Of a stretch of DNA of 7,468 nt, positions 1-6,000 are shown one piece after another. The stretch covers positions 1 to 7,468 of the forward strand of contig JAIRVA010000145.1 in NCBI GenBank assembly GCA_031254155.1. The letters are read 5' to 3'. Both the position numbers and the translations under genes were made by a program. Each line of letters starts with the position of its first letter. Positions within the stretch are counted from its first letter, which is position 1. The notes beneath the pieces are model-generated. The model had not been told where the DNA came from, did no database searches, and saw only the letters and a program-made list of their open reading frames with translations. Source of the stretch: Propionibacteriaceae bacterium. Its GTDB lineage: Bacteria > Actinomycetota > Actinomycetes > Propionibacteriales > Propionibacteriaceae.

Positions 1-3000
1 ACTTCACCGTGACCGCCGCCGCCTACTCGGCGGCCAACTCCTACGTCGAGGTCGGGCTCGCCACGGAAAATGCCAACTGGCGCTCCACCGGCGGGGCGGT
101 GTGGCGGTTCACGGGCACCCCCACGACGCGCGTGGCCGACGGACAGGACAGTTGGTGGGCCATCCTGCGGGCCTTCGACGAGTACGGCAACCCCGTCTGG
201 AACCTGGACACGTCCAAGATCGCGTTCGCCGTGTCGTCGCCGGCGGTAACGATGTCCGCGGTGAGGAGCCTGTCCGAGGTGTACGGCTTCACCGCGGCCG
301 ACAACGGCGACCAGGCCTATGCCACCCTGTTGACCTCGACCACGGCCGGTACCCCGACGGTCGCCGTGACGTACGACTCGGTCCCGGTGGCGGGCCTGCG
401 CACCGGGGCCACCGTGGCCGACCCCACGTACACTGACCTGCCGGTCCCGTTCGTCGCGGGTCCGGCCTGCCTCCCCGGCGCGTGCACGTACCCGCCGAAC
501 ACCAGCGACACGTTGCGGACGCGGAGCGAGGTCAAACCCGACGGCGCGTACCTCGACCAGAACGAGCAGGACAAGCTGACGGTTTACGTCACTGACAAGT
601 ACGGTAACCCGGTCGCGGGCGCGGCGGTTATCGTGACTCCCGGCGCCGGCCTCACGCTGACGACCACGGACGACGCGGCGTACACCGGTAACCCGCTGCT
701 GACCGACGCGAGCGGACAGGTCGCCGTGCTTGGCACGGCGGCGACGCCCGGCGCCTACCCGCTGCAGATCACTGTCGACGGCGCGTCCCTGCCGGACAAC
801 ACGATGCACTTCGTGGCCGAGCCGCCCGACCCCGACCACTCTGCGCTTGACCTGACCCCGACCGTGACGCCGAAGACCGACCCGATCACCGCGGCGGCCG
901 GCGAGAGCGTCGAAGCGACGGTCACCGTCATGGGCAGCAGTTCGGGCAACCCGACGGACGGGATCCCGGTCCAGGTCGTGATCAACGAGGAGGACGGGAA
1001 CGGTACCGTCACCTGGTCGCAGACAAAGACGTGTCTGAGCGGCGACGACGGGCCGGGCAGTGGTGCCTGTTCGGTGACGTTCACCCGTACCACCGCGGGA
1101 CCGGTGGTCGTCCACGGGTACGTGTACCTGGACAGCCAGGCGGTCGACGTGGGCCACGCGCGGCTGCTGCCGGTGGACCGGTCGCCGCAGACGGTCGACT
1201 TCCTGGCCGGCGAACTGTGCGTCGTGGAGGCCGGGTGCACACCCGACCCGGACACCCCACTCGAGCTCCAGACCCACGTGGCCGTGACGCGGAACAACGT
1301 GGGCGCCGGTGGCAGCGAGACGGCCGAGATCACCGCCTACACCTTTGACAAGTACGGCAACCCGGTGCCGGGGACGGTCTACCTCGCGACGACGGAGACC
1401 GACCTGCACCTTGATGCCACGTCGATCACGACGGGCCCGGACGGCGAGGGTACGGCGACCGCCACGTCGTCGGCGGCGGGCGATTTCCTCGTCACGGCGT
1501 CCGCCGAAGCGGCCGGAGTCCCGCTCTCAACCGAGCACGGCTCGCCGCTGACGCTGACGTTCGTGGCCGGCCAGCCGGATGCCACCAAAACCACCCTGGC
1601 GCTGACGCCCGACACGAGCTCCCCCGCGGGCGGGATCGTCCAAGCCAGTGTCAGCGTCATCGACGGCCTGGGTAACCCCGTGCCCGATGCCCTGGTGAGC
1701 TTCGCGCTGGACAACTCGGCCGCGTTCGTGAACGACCAGTCGGCCTGTGTGACCGACGAGTTTGGCGCTTGCACAGTGGAGTTCACGGACACGGTGGCGG
1801 AACTGGTGACCGTGTCCGCGCGGTTTGGCGCGTTCGTCAAGACGGCGGCGGTGGCGTTCACGGCAGATGTGCCCTGCCTAACCCCGGACTGCCAGCCGGC
1901 GCCCGGGGTCGACTCGGCGCACACGAGCCGGGTCGAGATTGATCCGAACAACGTGTTCGCCGACGGGCAGTCGACTGCGGGGGTCTTTGTCTACGTGTTT
2001 GACACCTACGGTAACCCGGTCGTCGACACCCCCGTGACGCTGGCGCCGGACGCGAACCTGACGCTCGCCGAAGCGGGTCTTGTCACCGACGCGGATGGGC
2101 TCGCGGCGACCACGGCAACCTCGACCGTAGTGGGCGAGTGGCCCGTCGCGGTGACGGTCGACACGGCGCTCTTCGACACCCCGACGGTGACGTTCCGCCT
2201 CGGCGCGGTCAGCCCGGGGGTGTCGAGCCTCGCGGTGTCGGCGCCGTCGGCGTTGGCGGGGGCGCCGGTGACGGCCACGGTGACCGCCCGCGACGACAGT
2301 GGGCATCCGGTCGCGGGCGTCCTGGTCACCTTCTCGACCGACTCGCCCACCGCCCGGTTCCTGGCTGGTGCCGCACCTTTCGTGACGATCACGTGTACGA
2401 CGGGTGTCGACGGTAAGTGCGCCGTGGTCTTCACCGACTCGATGGTCGGGACGACTGAGGTGGCTGCGCAAATCAGCGGGTCGGCCGTGAGCGGGTCGCC
2501 GCAGGGAGTCGAGTTCACCACGGGGGCGGCGTGTGTCAGTCCGGTCTGCGAGGCTGATCCGGGTGTGGACGACAACCACCGGACCCACCTCGCGGTCCAG
2601 GACAACGGCCAGAGCACGGACGGCGGCGTTGACCGCGTGGCCGTGTTCGTCTTCGACAAGTATGGCAACCCGGTCGAGAACGCCGTCGTGGACTCGTACG
2701 ACAAGGTGGACCCGGCAAGCGACCTGGTTGTCATCCAGCCGATCCAGGCGACCAACGCGCTCGGCCGGTCGATGGTGTCGTACCTCTCAACGGTGGCCAC
2801 GACGTACCAGGCCCTGGTGTCGGTGGACGGCGTGGAGGTGACCTGGCTGCCACAACTCGGTGGTTTCGCGGGTGACCGGTCGTCGCCGGTCACCCTGAGG
2901 TTCGTTGACGACACGCCGCCGGCGGCGCCGGTCGTCACCGAGCCCGCGGCGAACTCGGTGACGGCCGACCTGACGCCGGTGTTCGCGGGCACGACGGAAC

Positions 3001-6000
3001 CGGGGACGACTGTGGTGGTGACGCTGAGTGATGGTACGGTCTTGTGCCAGGCGGCGCCGACCGGCACCGTGGACTGGTCCTGCCAGTCGTCGGTCACTCT
3101 CGCCGAGGGTCAGCTCACCATCCAGGCGACGGCGGCCGACTCCAGTGGTAACAAGTCGAGACCCACCACGGTGGGCTTCATCGTCGATCTGGCGCCACCC
3201 GATCCGCCCACGATCCTGGTCGCGAACGGCGCGGTGATCTCTGGCTTGGCCGAGCCGAACACCCGGGTGACCGTGTACGACGAAGCGGGTAACTCGCTGG
3301 GCGACACCATGACGGGTAGCGACGGCCACTGGGTGCTGAGCCCGCTGCCGGACGGCACGACCTCCGGCGATATCACGGCGACCGCCACCGACGAAGCGGG
3401 CCGGGACTCGGAGCCCGCGATCGCCTACCTGGATGTCGACCTCGCCGTGACGATCACGGTGGCCAACACCACGGTGATCCGCGGGACGGCCGATCCGGAT
3501 GCACCGGTTGTCGTCACGGCCGAGGACGGGACCGAACTCGGGACGACGACCGCACTGCCCGACGGGACGTGGTCGATCCCGACGCCGGCGGGTGCCGTGG
3601 CTGGTCCGATCACGGCGACCGCGACCGATGATGCGGGCAATATCCAGGTGGCTAGCGGTTACCTCGCCACCGAACCGGGCGAGCTGTGTGTCAAAGAGGC
3701 CGGGTGTGAGGTATCGCCCCACATGCCGGTCGAACTCACGACCCGGGTCGCGGTGACGGCGACGGATGCGCTGGCCGATGGTACGGACGTGGCCGAGATC
3801 ACGGCGTACACCTACGACAGCAACGGCAATCCGGTGGTGGGAACGATCTACCTCACGGCTGACCCGGCCGTGACGGCGGGCCTGGTCTTGGGCGTCACGT
3901 CGATCACGACGGACGCGAGCGGGCTCGGCCGGGCGACGGTCACGTCGACGAAAGCGGGCACGTTCGAGGTCCAGGCGTGGGCCGACGCGAGCCACACGAC
4001 CGAGTTGGCCGAGTCCGGGTCGCCGCTCGCGGTGACCTTCGTGGCGGGCGCGGTGTGTCTGGCTCCGGCCTGTACGCCGGATGCGTCGGTGGACGACGCG
4101 CACCGGACGCGGGTCGAGGTGACACTCGACAACCAGCCGTTCGGCAGCGGCGAGGACCAGGTGACGGTGTACGCGTTCGACAAGCACGGGAACCCGGTTC
4201 AGGGGGCGGTGGTGACGTCGTCGCCGACGGCGGGGTTGAGCATCGTACCCCCGGTCGCACCGACCGATGCTCTGGGCGTGTCGACGATCACGTACACGGC
4301 CGCGGCCGCCGGGACATACCAGGCGACGGTGGCGATCAATGGCGTCGATGTCAGGTGGGTGTCGCGGGCGAATGGTGACGTGTCCACGAAGTCGTCGCCG
4401 GTCGCGCTCACGTTCGTTGGCAACAATGTGTGTGTCGTGGAGGCCGGTTGTGCGGTGTCGCCGGGGGTGGATGCGGCCCACCAGACCCGGGTCGAGGTCA
4501 CGAAGACTGGTGCCGCGGCGGACGGGCAAGACACGGTCGAGATCGCCGCGTACACGTTTGACCAGGACGGCAACCCGGTCGCCGGGGTCATTGATCTGTC
4601 GTCGGCGGCGACGGATCTTCACCTGACGGCGGACTTCATCACGACGGATGCGACCGGCGTGGGTACGGTGACGGCAACGTCGACCCGGGCGGGGGCGTAC
4701 ACGGTCCGCGCGTGGGCGGACGCGGCGTGGACGACGGAACTCACGGCTCACGGTTCGCCGCTGACGGTGGCGTTCGTGGCGGGCGGGGTGTGCCTGGCTC
4801 CGGCTTGCACGCCGGATCCGTCGGTGGGTGACACGCACCGGACGCGGGTCGAGGTGACCCTCGACAACCAACTGATCGGCGGTGGCGGGGATCAGGCGAC
4901 CGTCTACGCGTTTGACAAGTATGGCAACCCGGTGGCGGGCGCGGCGGTGATGTCGTCGCCGGCGGTCGGTAGCCCGGCCGGATTCACCGTGGTCACACCG
5001 ATCACGCCGACGGATGCGGCGGGCGAGACGGTCATCACGTACACCGCCGCGGTCGTGGGCGCGTACGAAGCCACGGTGACGATCAATGGCACCGACGTGA
5101 CGTGGGTACCGCAGGCGGGCGGCGACGGGTCGGCGATGTCGTCGCCAGTCACGCTGACCTTCACGGATGGCTCCGGGCCGGCGGTGTGCGTCGAGGAGGC
5201 CGGCTGTGCGCCGACGCCGGGCGTGGACGCGGCCCACCAGACGCGGGTCGTGGTGACGAAGACCGGGGCCACGGCGGATGGCCAGGACTGGGCCGAGATC
5301 ACGGCGTACACCTTCGACCGCGACGGTCACCCGGTGGCCGGGACGGTTGATCTCACGATTGATCCCGCCGATGCCGCGGCGGGCCTCACCCTGGATACCG
5401 CGTCGATCACGACGGATGGGACCGGCGTGGGCCGGGCGTGGGTCACGTCGACCAAGGCCGGCCCGTACCTGGTCCAGGCGGGCGTCGGCGGGACGGAACT
5501 GACGCAGTCCGGGTCGCCGCTCACGGTGACGTTCGTGGCCGGCGCGGTGTGTCTGGCTCCGGCCTGTACCCCCGATCCGGGCGTGGATGACGCGCACCGG
5601 ACGCGGGTCAAAGTGACGGTCGACCGCCAGGTAGTGGGTGGCCAGGACCAGGCGACGGTGTACGCGTTCGACCAGTACGGCAACCCGGTGGCGGGCGCGG
5701 CGGTGTCCTCGTCGGCGGTGGACGCGGGGTTGAGCGTCTTGGCGCCGATCGCACCAACGACGGCCCAGGGCCTGTCGACGGTCTCGTACACCGCCGGTGC
5801 GGCCGGGGCGTACGAGGCGACGATCCAGATCAATGGCACGGACGTCACGTGGCTGCCGCAGGACGGCAGTGACGGGTCGGCCCAGTCGTCCCCGGTCACG
5901 GTGACGTTCGTCGAGGCGTCCGGGACGGATGTGTGTCTCAAGGAGGCCGGCTGCCAACCGGATCCGGGCGTCGATGCGGCCCACCAGACCCGGGTCGAGG

